From: Rathayibacter sp. VKM Ac-2856
GTDB taxonomy: Bacteria; Actinomycetota; Actinomycetes; Actinomycetales; Microbacteriaceae
Length of the DNA: 64,000 nt
Reading direction: 5' to 3'
Assembly: GCF_013205055.1 (NCBI RefSeq)
Contig: NZ_JABMLF010000001.1
Location: 186,001 to 250,000, forward strand
The position numbers and the translations under genes were made by a program. The notes under the pieces were generated by a model. That model worked only from the letters and a program-made list of their open reading frames with translations. It made no database searches and was not told the origin of the DNA. This document shows positions 17,454 through 25,349 of the stretch, one piece after another (position 1 is the stretch's first letter; each line of letters begins with the position of its first letter).

Positions 17454-18482
17454 TCAGCGCCGGCGGGCCCCCGCGATCGAGGCGCGGACGACGACCGGCA
17501 TCGGCACGAGCTCCGCGGCACCGGCCGGTGCGGCGAGCAGCAGCTCGACGGCGCGGCGGCCCATCTCCTCGTGGGGCAGCGCGATCGTCGTGAGTCCCGG
17601 GCGGAGGTAGGCGGCCAGCTCGTCGTTGTCGAACGAGACGATCGAGACGTCGCCGGGCACTGACAGCCCCGCCTCCGTCAGCGCCTGGTGCGCGCCGAAG
17701 GCGAGACGGTCGTTGAGGCAGAGCAGCGCGCGGACCTCGGGGTTCCGCTCGAGGAGCGCGGTGACCGCGCGGAACCCGAACTCCGGCTCCCACTCGGCGA
17801 TCGACTCCTCCGACACGAAGGTCAGGCCGCGCTCGGCCATCGCGTCGCGGATGCCCGCGACCCGCTGCGCGATCGTCGCCGAGCGGAAGCGGTCGCGCTC
17901 GACCTCGTCGTTCTGCCCGATCAGCACGATGCCCTCGCGGTGCCCGGCGTCGGCGAGCAGCTCGACCGCCGCGCGGCCTCCGGCGTACTCGTCGGGCAGC
18001 ACCGAGACGGGGTGGTGCGAGTTGGTCGCGTTGAGCATCACGACGGAGGTGGTGGCGGGCAGGTCGGGGACGTAGAACTCGCGCGAGCGCACCGACGCGA
18101 AGATGATGCCGTCGACCTGCCGGTCGAGCACGGCGTCGACCGCCTCGGCCTCGCGGGCGGGGTCGCCTCCGGTCTCGAGGAGCAGGATCACGTGACCCGC
18201 CTTCTCGGCGGCGGTCAGCGCCCCCTTGACCAGGCCGCCGGCGAAGCGGGTGGTCGCGATCGCGTCCGAGATGAAGCCGATCGTGCGGGTCTTGTCGGTG
18301 CGCAGGCCCCGCGCGGCGACGTTCGGGCGGTAGCGCAGCGCCTCCGCGGCGGCGAAGACCCGCTCGTGCGCGTCCTTCGAGAGGCCGGTCTCGGGCTTGC
18401 CGTTGAGGATCATCGAGGCGGCCGAGATGGACAGGCCGGCCTCGCGGGCGACGTCGGCCAGGGTCACTCGCTGCTTCGCCAC
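17454..18482 (-). CDS. LacI family transcriptional regulator
   Basis: A 342-residue repressor. N-terminal helix-turn-helix VTLADVAREAGLSISAASMILNG (residues 6-28) and hinge YRPNVAARGLRT, then a periplasmic-binding-like sensor domain (TIGFISDAIATTRFAGG, GDVSIVSFDNDELAAYLRPGLTTI). It is divergent from a sugar ABC operon with an inverted repeat between them, so it probably represses that operon until the sugar binds. Confidence 0.9.
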   Translation of the reverse strand: MAKQRVTLADVAREAGLSISAASMILNGKPETGLSKDAHERVFAAAEALRYRPNVAARGLRTDKTRTIGFISDAIATTRFAGGLVKGALTAAEKAGHVILLLETGGDPAREAEAVDAVLDRQVDGIIFASVRSREFYVPDLPATTSVVMLNATNSHHPVSVLPDEYAGGRAAVELLADAGHREGIVLIGQNDEVERDRFRSATIAQRVAGIRDAMAERGLTFVSEESIAEWEPEFGFRAVTALLERNPEVRALLCLNDRLAFGAHQALTEAGLSVPGDVSIVSFDNDELAAYLRPGLTTIALPHEEMGRRAVELLLAAPAGAAELVPMPVVVRASIAGARRR

Positions 18483-18511
18483 CGCGCCTCCTCGTCATCG
18501 ATCGACCGCTC

Positions 18512-18541
18512 TTGACAATCCTGCCGTCTGCACAGACTATA
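18512..18541 (+). promoter_or_regulatory. Promoter of the second sugar ABC operon
   Basis: Consensus TTGACA at 18512-18517, followed after 17-18 bases by GACTATA (18535-18541). It drives the binding-protein gene at 18680 and lies directly upstream of the LacI-type inverted repeat. Confidence 0.6.
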
Positions 18542-18547
18542 GCCACA

Positions 18548-18584
18548 CCTGAAACCTTTTAGTCCCCTACTCAAAGGATTCAGG
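18548..18584. promoter_or_regulatory. LacI-type operator (12-base inverted repeat)
   Basis: CCTGAAACCTTT (18548-18559) and AAAGGATTCAGG (18573-18584) are inverted copies with one mismatch and a 13-base spacer. The repeat starts just downstream of the -10 box, where a bound repressor would block transcription start or clearance. Confidence 0.6.
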
Positions 18585-18679
18585 AGGTGTCCCGGGGCGG
18601 CGGGCGAACAGCTCCCCCCGGGACACCCGCCCCCCGCCAGCACCACAGCACAGCACCGACGACAAAGGAGTCACCGCCC

Positions 18680-20035
18680 ATGTCCTTCTCCGCCCCTGGA
18701 ACCCCGATCGGCCGCAGGAGCGTGCTGGTCGGCGCCGGCTCGGTCGCCGCCCTCTTCACGCTCGCGGCCTGCGCGCCCGGCAGCAGCGCACCCGCCACCA
18801 CGAGCTCGGTCGACGTCAGCACCGAGCTGACCTCGGACGAGGTGCAGCTGGTCATCGCCGATGAGACCGGCTTCCCCGTCACGGACAAGCTGGCGGAGGA
18901 GTTCACCAAGCAGCACCCGAACATCACCTTCACCATCAACCGCGACACCTTCGCGAACCTCACCGCCAACTCCCCCAAGCTGCTCGCGAGCGACACGCCT
19001 CCCGACCTGATCCGCCTGCCCACCATCGGCGACACCGTCAAGGACGGCCTGCTCGCCAACCTCGACCCGTACTTCGACGCCTACGGCTGGAGCACCTGGT
19101 CCGAGTCGCAGCTCGCCCCGCTCCGCGTCGACTCGGACGGCGTCCGCGGCCAGGGCTCGCTCTACCAGCTCGGCCTCGGCTACAGCATCACCGGCATCTA
19201 CATGAACCTCGAGCTCGCGAAGCAGCTCGGGATCGACGCGCCTCCCACCACGCTCGCCGAGCTTGAGGAGGACCTCGCCATCGCCAAGGCCGGCGGGGTG
19301 CTGCCGATCATGGCCGGCGACAAGGACGGCGTCGTGAACTTCGTCGTCCAGGCGGCGATGAACCAGTACGCCGACAAGCAGGAGATGGCCGACTGGATCT
19401 TCACGATCCCCGGCGCCACCTACGACACCCCCGGCAACGTCCAGGGCGCCGAGCTCGTCCGCACCTGGGCCGACGCGGGCTACTTCCCCTCCGACATCAA
19501 CGCGATCGACTACTCGTCGTTCGTCAGCCGCTTCCAGGGCGGGGAGGGCCTGTTCACCTTCAACGGCAACTGGGCCGCCGCCGACACCCAGAGCAAGATG
19601 GGCGAGAACGTCGACTTCTTCCTCGTGCCCCCGGTCGAGGAGGGCGGCGACCACGTCGCGATGGGAGCGGCCAACTCGTTCTCCGTCGCCGCCAAGTCGA
19701 AGCACCTCAACGAGATCGTCTACTTCCTGAACTGGATCCACACCGACGACGCCGCCCGGCAGATCATCGTCGACGTCACGGGTGCCGCTCCCGGCGGCGA
19801 CCCGAGCCAGGCGCTCCCGACCGTCGAGTCCGGATCGCTGCTCGAGCAGGCGCTCGCGATGTCGGCCCAGGTCGGCGCCGAGAACGGCCAGGTCGACTTC
19901 ATGTCGAACGCGACCGCCGGCATCTACGCGGGCGCGATCATCCCGGAGTCGCAGCTGCTGGTCACCAGCCAGATCTCGGGCCAGGACTTCGTCACCGCCG
20001 TGCAGGACTTCTACGCGCAGGAACTGGCCGGCTGA
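18680..20035 (+). CDS. ABC transporter extracellular sugar-binding lipoprotein
   Basis: A 451-residue family-1 solute-binding protein. The start at 18680 follows AAAGGAG at 18664-18670. The N-terminus combines a twin-arginine-like RRSVLVGAGS with lipobox LAAC and a Ser/Thr linker. Further typical motifs are QLGIDAPPTTLAELEEDL and FTFNGNWAAADT. Followed after two bases by the first permease. Regulated by the divergent LacI protein, by context. Confidence 0.88.
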   Translation: MSFSAPGTPIGRRSVLVGAGSVAALFTLAACAPGSSAPATTSSVDVSTELTSDEVQLVIADETGFPVTDKLAEEFTKQHPNITFTINRDTFANLTANSPKLLASDTPPDLIRLPTIGDTVKDGLLANLDPYFDAYGWSTWSESQLAPLRVDSDGVRGQGSLYQLGLGYSITGIYMNLELAKQLGIDAPPTTLAELEEDLAIAKAGGVLPIMAGDKDGVVNFVVQAAMNQYADKQEMADWIFTIPGATYDTPGNVQGAELVRTWADAGYFPSDINAIDYSSFVSRFQGGEGLFTFNGNWAAADTQSKMGENVDFFLVPPVEEGGDHVAMGAANSFSVAAKSKHLNEIVYFLNWIHTDDAARQIIVDVTGAAPGGDPSQALPTVESGSLLEQALAMSAQVGAENGQVDFMSNATAGIYAGAIIPESQLLVTSQISGQDFVTAVQDFYAQELAG

Positions 20036-20037
20036 GC

Positions 20038-20997
20038 ATGAGCGCCCCCTCCGTCGTCGGCACTCCCCCGACGAGCGCCTCCGACAGCGGGACGCCGCCC
20101 GTCCGCCGACGCCGCGGGAGCACCGCGGCGCGGCGGGCGCTGCTGGTGGGCTGGCTCTTCGTCCTCCCCGCCCTCGCCGTCTACATCGCGTTCGTCATTT
20201 ACCCGCTGATCACCGGGGTCCAGTACTCGTTCTACAAGTGGAACGGCGTGGGGCCCTCGGAGTGGGTCGGCGTCGCCAACTACCTGCGGGTGTTCACCGA
20301 TCCCGACCTCCTCGGCTCGATCGGCAACGCGTTCGTCCTGATCGTCTTCTTCACCGTCATCCCCGTATCGGCGGGTCTCGTCCTGGCGAGCCTGCTCCGC
20401 TCGATGCGCCCCGGTGTCTTCTCGAGCGTGTCGCAGACGATCCTGTTCCTCCCGCAGATCATCCCGCTCGCCGCGGCGGGCATCGCCTGGTCGTGGATGT
20501 ACGCGCAGACCGGCGCGGTCAACCAGATCCTCACGGCCGTCGGCCTGGGCGGCCTGGCTCGGCCGTGGCTCGGCGACTTCCAGACCGCGCTGCCGGCCGT
20601 GGGCCTGATCGGGTCGTGGGTGCTCACGGGCCTCTGCACGGTCCTCTTCCTCACCGGCATCGGCAAGATCGACGTGTCGCTCTACGAGGCCATCCGCCTC
20701 GACGGAGGCACGTGGCTGCGCGAGTTCTTCACCATCACGGTCCCGGGGCTGCGCCAGGAGATCTCCGTCCTCGCCACGATCACCGTGATCGCCGCCCTCA
20801 GCAGCTTCGACATCATCTACACGACCACGCTCGGCGGCCCCGGCCGCTCGACGCTCGTGCCGGGCATCTCCATCTACCGGATCGGCTTCACGCAGAGCGA
20901 CGTGGGTCTCGCGTCCGCCTTCGGGATCGTGCTGATGGTGCTCGTGCTCGCCTGCGTCCTCCCCCTCCAGCGCCTGTCGAGAGTGAGCGACCGATGA
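20038..20997 (+). CDS. ABC sugar transporter permease (MalF-like)
   Basis: A 319-residue permease with a Pro/Ser/Arg-rich cytoplasmic N-terminus, six membrane helices (first LFVLPALAVYIAFVIYPLI) and the EAA loop DVSLYEAIRLDGGTWLREFF. It overlaps the next permease as ATGA. Works with the binding protein upstream. Confidence 0.88.
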   Translation: MSAPSVVGTPPTSASDSGTPPVRRRRGSTAARRALLVGWLFVLPALAVYIAFVIYPLITGVQYSFYKWNGVGPSEWVGVANYLRVFTDPDLLGSIGNAFVLIVFFTVIPVSAGLVLASLLRSMRPGVFSSVSQTILFLPQIIPLAAAGIAWSWMYAQTGAVNQILTAVGLGGLARPWLGDFQTALPAVGLIGSWVLTGLCTVLFLTGIGKIDVSLYEAIRLDGGTWLREFFTITVPGLRQEISVLATITVIAALSSFDIIYTTTLGGPGRSTLVPGISIYRIGFTQSDVGLASAFGIVLMVLVLACVLPLQRLSRVSDR

Positions 20998-21818
20998 TCG
21001 TCACCAAGTCCGAGGTCGTCATCGGCCGCATCGTCCTGATCGTCGTGCTCGTGCTGACGGTCATCCCGCTGGTCAACATGCTCTCGGCCGCGCTGCAGCC
21101 CGCCGACACCAACCCGACCGGCCTCACCTGGCCCTCGGACCCGCAGTGGGGGAACTTCGTCACCGCCTTCGAGACCGGCAACGTGCTGCGGCTGATGGGC
21201 TCGAGCGCGCTGATCGTGCTCGGCGTCGTGCCGATCAGCCTCCTGTTCGCGACCCTCGCCGGCTACGCGCTCGGCAATCTGCGGATCCGCGGCGGCGGCG
21301 TCGTCTTCGTGTTCCTGATCCTCGGGCTCACGATCCCGTTCGAGTCGCTGATCATCCCGCTCTACTACGAGATCCAGGCGATGGGGCTGCTGAACACCCA
21401 GTGGGCGATCATCCTCCCGCTCATCGGCCTCTACATGCCCTTCAGCGTGGTCTGGATGCGCGCCCACTTCGTGCGGATCCCGGCCGAGCTCTCGGAGGCG
21501 GCGCGCGTGGACGGCGCGACGACGTGGCAGGAGTTCCGCCGCATCCAGATCCCGCTCGCGCGGCCCGCTCTCTCGGCGCTCGCGATCCTGCTGTTCCTCT
21601 GGACGTGGAACCAGTTCCTGCTGCCGGTGGTGCTCGTCTCCGACCCGCTGAACCGCACGGTCGCCGGAGCGCTGACCTTCTTCCAGGGGCAGTACAGCAA
21701 CTCGATCCCGCTGCTCAACGCCGGAGCGCTGCTGATCATCATCCCGACGATCCTCGTCTTCGTGATCTTCCAGCGGCAGTTCATCCAGGCGCTGCTGCAG
21801 GGCGCGGTCAAGGGCTGA
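20994..21818 (+). CDS. ABC sugar transporter permease (MalG-like)
   Basis: A 274-residue permease starting MIVTKSEVVIGR at 20994. Six hydrophobic helices; EAA loop AELSEAARVDGATTWQEFRRIQIPLARP. Completes the membrane part of the importer; no ATP-binding subunit gene follows, so a shared ATPase (MsiK-like) encoded elsewhere is expected. Confidence 0.88.
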   Translation: MIVTKSEVVIGRIVLIVVLVLTVIPLVNMLSAALQPADTNPTGLTWPSDPQWGNFVTAFETGNVLRLMGSSALIVLGVVPISLLFATLAGYALGNLRIRGGGVVFVFLILGLTIPFESLIIPLYYEIQAMGLLNTQWAIILPLIGLYMPFSVVWMRAHFVRIPAELSEAARVDGATTWQEFRRIQIPLARPALSALAILLFLWTWNQFLLPVVLVSDPLNRTVAGALTFFQGQYSNSIPLLNAGALLIIIPTILVFVIFQRQFIQALLQGAVKG

Positions 21819-21832
21819 CCGCGACACCGGTT

Positions 21833-21869
21833 CCGCGGCGGTGACCTCGCAGGGGAGGCGCCGCCGCGG
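21833..21869 (+). terminator. GC-rich hairpin after the permease genes
   Basis: A perfect 9-base inverted repeat CCGCGGCGG/CCGCCGCGG (21833-21841, 21861-21869) with a 19-base loop, 15 bases after the permease stop. No T-run. It may terminate or attenuate between the importer and the serine hydrolase. Confidence 0.4.
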
Positions 21870-21935
21870 TCCACCGCTGCGTGCGCAGCATCAGACGACG
21901 AACCGCCGCGATCACCGCGGCACGACAGGAGTGTC

Positions 21936-23105
21936 ATGACCGTCACCGTGCACGGAGTCGCCGCCGACGGCTTCGAAGGCGTCCGCTCGGCGTTCGCCTC
22001 GGCCTTCGAGGGGGACCCGGCGATGGGAGCCTCGCTCGCGATCCGCGTCGACGGCCGGCCGGTCGTCGACCTCTGGGGCGGCGACGCTTCCGACGGCACG
22101 GCCTGGAGCGAGGACACGCTCAGCGTGATCTTCTCGTGCACGAAGGGTCTCGTGTCGCTCGTCGCCGCCCGCCTCGTGCAGGACGGGCTGCTCGACTACG
22201 ACGCGCCCGTCGGCCGCTACTGGCCCGAGTTCGCCGTCGCAGGCAAGGAGCGCACCCTCGTCTCGGACCTGCTCGCGCACCGCTCGGGAGTCTCGGCCCC
22301 GCGTGAGCCGCTGACGACCGACGACATCCGCGACTGGGAGACCGTGATCGCCAGGCTCGCCGCGCAGGAGCCGCTCTGGGAGCCGGGGACCGGGCACGCG
22401 TACCACGCGATCACGCACGGCTGGCTGATCGGCGAGGTGATCCGCCGGATCACCGGGCAGAGCGTCGGCGAGTGCTTCCGACGCCTCATCGCCGGCCCGC
22501 TCGGCGCCGAGGCGTGGATCGGCCTGCCCGCGAACGAGCAGCACCGCGTCGCCAGGATGCGCGTCGGCCCGTCGCTCGCGGAGCTGACCGCGGCGCAGGC
22601 GCGCGCCCGCACAGCGGGCGCGACCGACTGGGCCGAGCAGGCGATGACCCTCGGCGGCGCGCTGCCGCACGAGCTCGTCGGCTCCGGCACCGGCTTCAAC
22701 GACCCGGCCGTCCGCGAGGCCGAGATCCCGGGTGCGGGAGGCGTCGCCTCCGCCCGCGCGCTCGCCGCGATCTGGTCGGCCGCGGTCGTCGAGACCGACG
22801 GGGTGCGGCTCCTCCGCGACGAGACGATCGCCGCGGCGACCGTGCCGCAGAGCAGCGGGGCGCCGGTGTGGGACGTCCCCGGCCCGTGGCCTGCGTGGGG
22901 CATGGGGTTCCAGCTCGGCACGGAGGTGCGGCGCTATCTCACGCCGTCGGGGTTCGGCCACGACGGCGCGGGCGGCCAGGTGGCGTTCGCCGACCCGGAA
23001 GCGGGCGTCGGCTTCGCGTTCCTCACCAACCGGATGGACGGGCTCGGGGACACCCGCGGAACCGCGATCATCGACGCGCTCGCGGAGGCTCTCGGGCTGG
23101 AGTAG
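21936..23105 (+). CDS. Serine hydrolase of the beta-lactamase/esterase family
   Basis: A 389-residue class C beta-lactamase-like hydrolase. The SxxK motif is SCTK (about residue 68), a Tyr-centred YHAITHGWL stands for YxN, and the last third carries GFGHDGAGGQVAFADPEAGVGFAFLTN. No signal peptide, so cytoplasmic, as for EstB-type esterases. AGGAG lies six bases before ATG 21936. It follows the sugar importer, so it could deacylate an imported glycoside, but the substrate is unknown. Confidence 0.82.
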   Translation: MTVTVHGVAADGFEGVRSAFASAFEGDPAMGASLAIRVDGRPVVDLWGGDASDGTAWSEDTLSVIFSCTKGLVSLVAARLVQDGLLDYDAPVGRYWPEFAVAGKERTLVSDLLAHRSGVSAPREPLTTDDIRDWETVIARLAAQEPLWEPGTGHAYHAITHGWLIGEVIRRITGQSVGECFRRLIAGPLGAEAWIGLPANEQHRVARMRVGPSLAELTAAQARARTAGATDWAEQAMTLGGALPHELVGSGTGFNDPAVREAEIPGAGGVASARALAAIWSAAVVETDGVRLLRDETIAAATVPQSSGAPVWDVPGPWPAWGMGFQLGTEVRRYLTPSGFGHDGAGGQVAFADPEAGVGFAFLTNRMDGLGDTRGTAIIDALAEALGLE

Positions 23106-23431
23106 CGGCGCGACGTCGTCCGGCCGTCACGGTCGTCAGGGGCGTATCGAGATCCACCGTCGTGCAGCGTGGGTCTCGATACGCGCTGCGCGCTACTCGA
23201 CCAGCATGGAGCGCGCTGCCTTCCGCCTGCGGTCCTGCGCCTGCGCCTCATGGTGATCGAGCAGCCCGCGCAGCGGGCGCATCGAGATCCACCGTCGTGC
23301 GGAACGCAGGTCCACTCCCCCGAGCGGGTGAGTTCCAACATTCGTCTGAACGTCTCCGTCGCCGTCCGGAGCACCATGGCGAGCAGGCGGTGACGAGACC
23401 GTCATGCTGCGAGGAAAGGACACGCTCTCCT
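23106..23431. other. Intergenic region containing dispersed repeat copy A
   Basis: Between the serine hydrolase and poxB. The first two thirds are the dispersed palindromic repeat annotated separately. The remaining 130 bases lead to poxB and hold its ribosome-binding site GAGGAAAGGA (23410-23419). No other gene is visible; the short frames here come from the repeat. Confidence 0.5.
23142..23300. repeat. Dispersed palindromic repeat, copy A
   Basis: Contains GCGTATCGAGATCCACCGTC, GGTCTCGATACGCGCTGCGC...CTACTCGACCAGCATGGAG and TCATGGTGATCGAGCAGCCCGCGCAGCGGGCGCATCGAGATCCACC. Each unit is an imperfect palindrome that could fold into a hairpin. The same units recur at 27020-27163, 31315-31430 and 32032-32062, always between genes. 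Confidence 0.75.
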
Positions 23432-25156
23432 ATGCCGACCGTCGCCGACGTCATCGTCGCCACTCTTCGCGAGAACGGGATCCAGCGGATCTACGGTCTC
23501 CCCGGTGACACCTTGAACGGGTTCACCGATGCCCTGCGGAAGGACGGCACCATCGGCTGGGTGCACGTCCGTCACGAGGAGGCCGCCGCCTTCGCCGCGT
23601 CCGCCGCCGCCGAGCTCACCGGCGACCTGGCCGTGTGCGCGGGAAGCTGCGGCCCGGGCAACCTGCATCTCATCAACGGCCTCTACGACGCGAACAGGTC
23701 GCGCGTCCCGGTCCTCGCCATCGCCGCTCACATCCCGACCAAGGAGATCGGCACCGGCTACTTCCAGGAGACCCACCCGCAGGAGATCTTCCGCGAGTGC
23801 TCCGTCTACGTCGAGTACGTCGCCGACGCGAAGCAGATGCCGCGGATGCTCGAGATCGCGATGCGGGCGGCGGTGGAGAAGCGCGGTGTCGCGGTGCTCG
23901 TCGTCCCGGGCGACGTCCTGGTCGCCGAGGCCTGGCACCACCGCGCGATCCGGATCGAGCAGGCCAGGCCGCGCGTCATCCCGTCGGACGAGGAGCTCCG
24001 GCGCACCGCGGACATGCTCGACCGGGCGAGCAGGGTGACGATCCTCGCGGGCGCCGGCGTGCAGGGAGCCCACGACGAGGTGATCGCCCTCGCCGAACGT
24101 CTGCAGGCGCCGATCGTGCACGCTCTCCGCGGCAAGGAGCACATCGAGTGGGACAACCCGTACGACGTCGGCATGACCGGGCTCCTCGGTTTCACCTCCG
24201 GCTATCGGGCGATGGAGGACGCGGACGTCGTCCTCATGCTCGGGACGGACTTCCCCTACGAGCAGTTCTATCCCGAGGGGACGAAGCACATCCAGGTGGA
24301 CATCCGCGGCGAGCAGCTCGGCAAGCGGCACCCGGTCGACATCGGACTGGTCGGCACCGTGAGAGACACGGCCCTCGCCCTCCTCCCCCTCCTGACCGGC
24401 TCACGGCACAGCCACCACCTCGACGAGGCGCGCAAGCACTACGCGAGGACCCGCGAGAAGCTGGACGACCTGGCCGTGCCGGCCGGGCACGGGAAGCCCC
24501 TGCACCCGCAGTACATCGCCCGGGTGCTCGATCGTCTCGCCGCCGAGGACGCCGTCTTCATCCCCGATGTCGGCTCCCCCGTGATCTGGGCGGCGCGCTA
24601 CATCAGGACGAACGGGAAGCGGCGCGTGATCGGGTCCTTCGTCCACGGATCCATGGCGAACGCGGTCTCGCACGCCATCGGCGCCCAGACGGCCTTCCCC
24701 GACCGGCAGGTCATCGCGATGGCCGGCGACGGCGGCCTGGCCATGCTGCTCGGCGAGCTGATCACCATCGTGCAGAACGACCTGCCGGTGAAGATCGTGG
24801 TGTTCGACAACTCGTCGCTGAACTTCGTCGAGCTGGAGATGAAGGCAGCCGGATTCGTCAACTTCGGCACCGAGCTGAAGAACCCCGATTTCGCGGCGGT
24901 CGCCGAGGCGATCGGAATCGCCGGGTTCCGGGTGGACGACTCCGATGAGCTCGAGGAGGCGATGGCGAAGGCACTCGCGCACGACGGCCCGGCCCTGATC
25001 TCCGTGCGCTCGGATCGGCAGGAGCTCTCGATGCCGCCGAACGTGACGCTGGAGCAGGCGAAGGGCTTCACGCTCTGGGCCATCCGCACCGTGGTGAGCG
25101 GGCGCGGAGACGAGCTGCTCGACCTGGCCGCCACCAACTTCCGCCAGTTCCTCTGA
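23432..25156 (+). CDS. poxB: Pyruvate dehydrogenase (quinone) / pyruvate oxidase
   Basis: A 574-residue thiamine-diphosphate enzyme, the length of E. coli PoxB. The Glu that activates ThDP lies in VRHEEAAAFAA; GPGNLHLINGLYDANRSRVPVLAIA and GTGYFQETHP follow; the ThDP/Mg motif is MAGDGGLAMLLGELIT...NDLPVKIVVFDNSSLNF. It converts pyruvate to acetate and CO2, passing electrons to quinone at the membrane. Stand-alone gene. Confidence 0.88.
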   Translation: MPTVADVIVATLRENGIQRIYGLPGDTLNGFTDALRKDGTIGWVHVRHEEAAAFAASAAAELTGDLAVCAGSCGPGNLHLINGLYDANRSRVPVLAIAAHIPTKEIGTGYFQETHPQEIFRECSVYVEYVADAKQMPRMLEIAMRAAVEKRGVAVLVVPGDVLVAEAWHHRAIRIEQARPRVIPSDEELRRTADMLDRASRVTILAGAGVQGAHDEVIALAERLQAPIVHALRGKEHIEWDNPYDVGMTGLLGFTSGYRAMEDADVVLMLGTDFPYEQFYPEGTKHIQVDIRGEQLGKRHPVDIGLVGTVRDTALALLPLLTGSRHSHHLDEARKHYARTREKLDDLAVPAGHGKPLHPQYIARVLDRLAAEDAVFIPDVGSPVIWAARYIRTNGKRRVIGSFVHGSMANAVSHAIGAQTAFPDRQVIAMAGDGGLAMLLGELITIVQNDLPVKIVVFDNSSLNFVELEMKAAGFVNFGTELKNPDFAAVAEAIGIAGFRVDDSDELEEAMAKALAHDGPALISVRSDRQELSMPPNVTLEQAKGFTLWAIRTVVSGRGDELLDLAATNFRQFL

Positions 25157-25190
25157 GAGGGGTCCCCGTGTCCGACGAGCTGGTCCGAGC

Positions 25191-25349
25191 ATGACGACGG
25201 CGGAGTTCGCCAGGATCGGCGACACGTTCGCGCACGGTGCCACGGCGCACCGCGGTCCGAAGACGGTGTTCACCGGGGAGCGGCTCTGCCAGCTGCTGGA
25301 TCCGTTCGGCAACCTCTTCTCGGTGCGGCAGGGACCGCCCGGTGACTGA
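25191..25349 (+). pseudogene. C-terminal fragment of a VOC (glyoxalase-like) protein
   Basis: A 52-codon frame from ATG 25191 reads AEFARIGDTFAHGATAHRGP then GERLCQLLDPFGNLFSVRQG, the characteristic end of VOC-superfamily proteins (metal-ligand-bearing last strand and D-P-x-G-N). The N-terminal two thirds are absent, replaced by the end of poxB 35 bases upstream. Its stop overlaps the GTG start of the MFS gene. Most likely a deletion remnant; translation would still be coupled to the next gene. Confidence 0.5.

Noticed and set aside
23169-23393. Small ORFs starting MGLDTRCALLDQH within the dispersed repeats
   Set aside because: The same peptide arises in copies A and C simply because the repeat is present; no ribosome-binding site or independent support.
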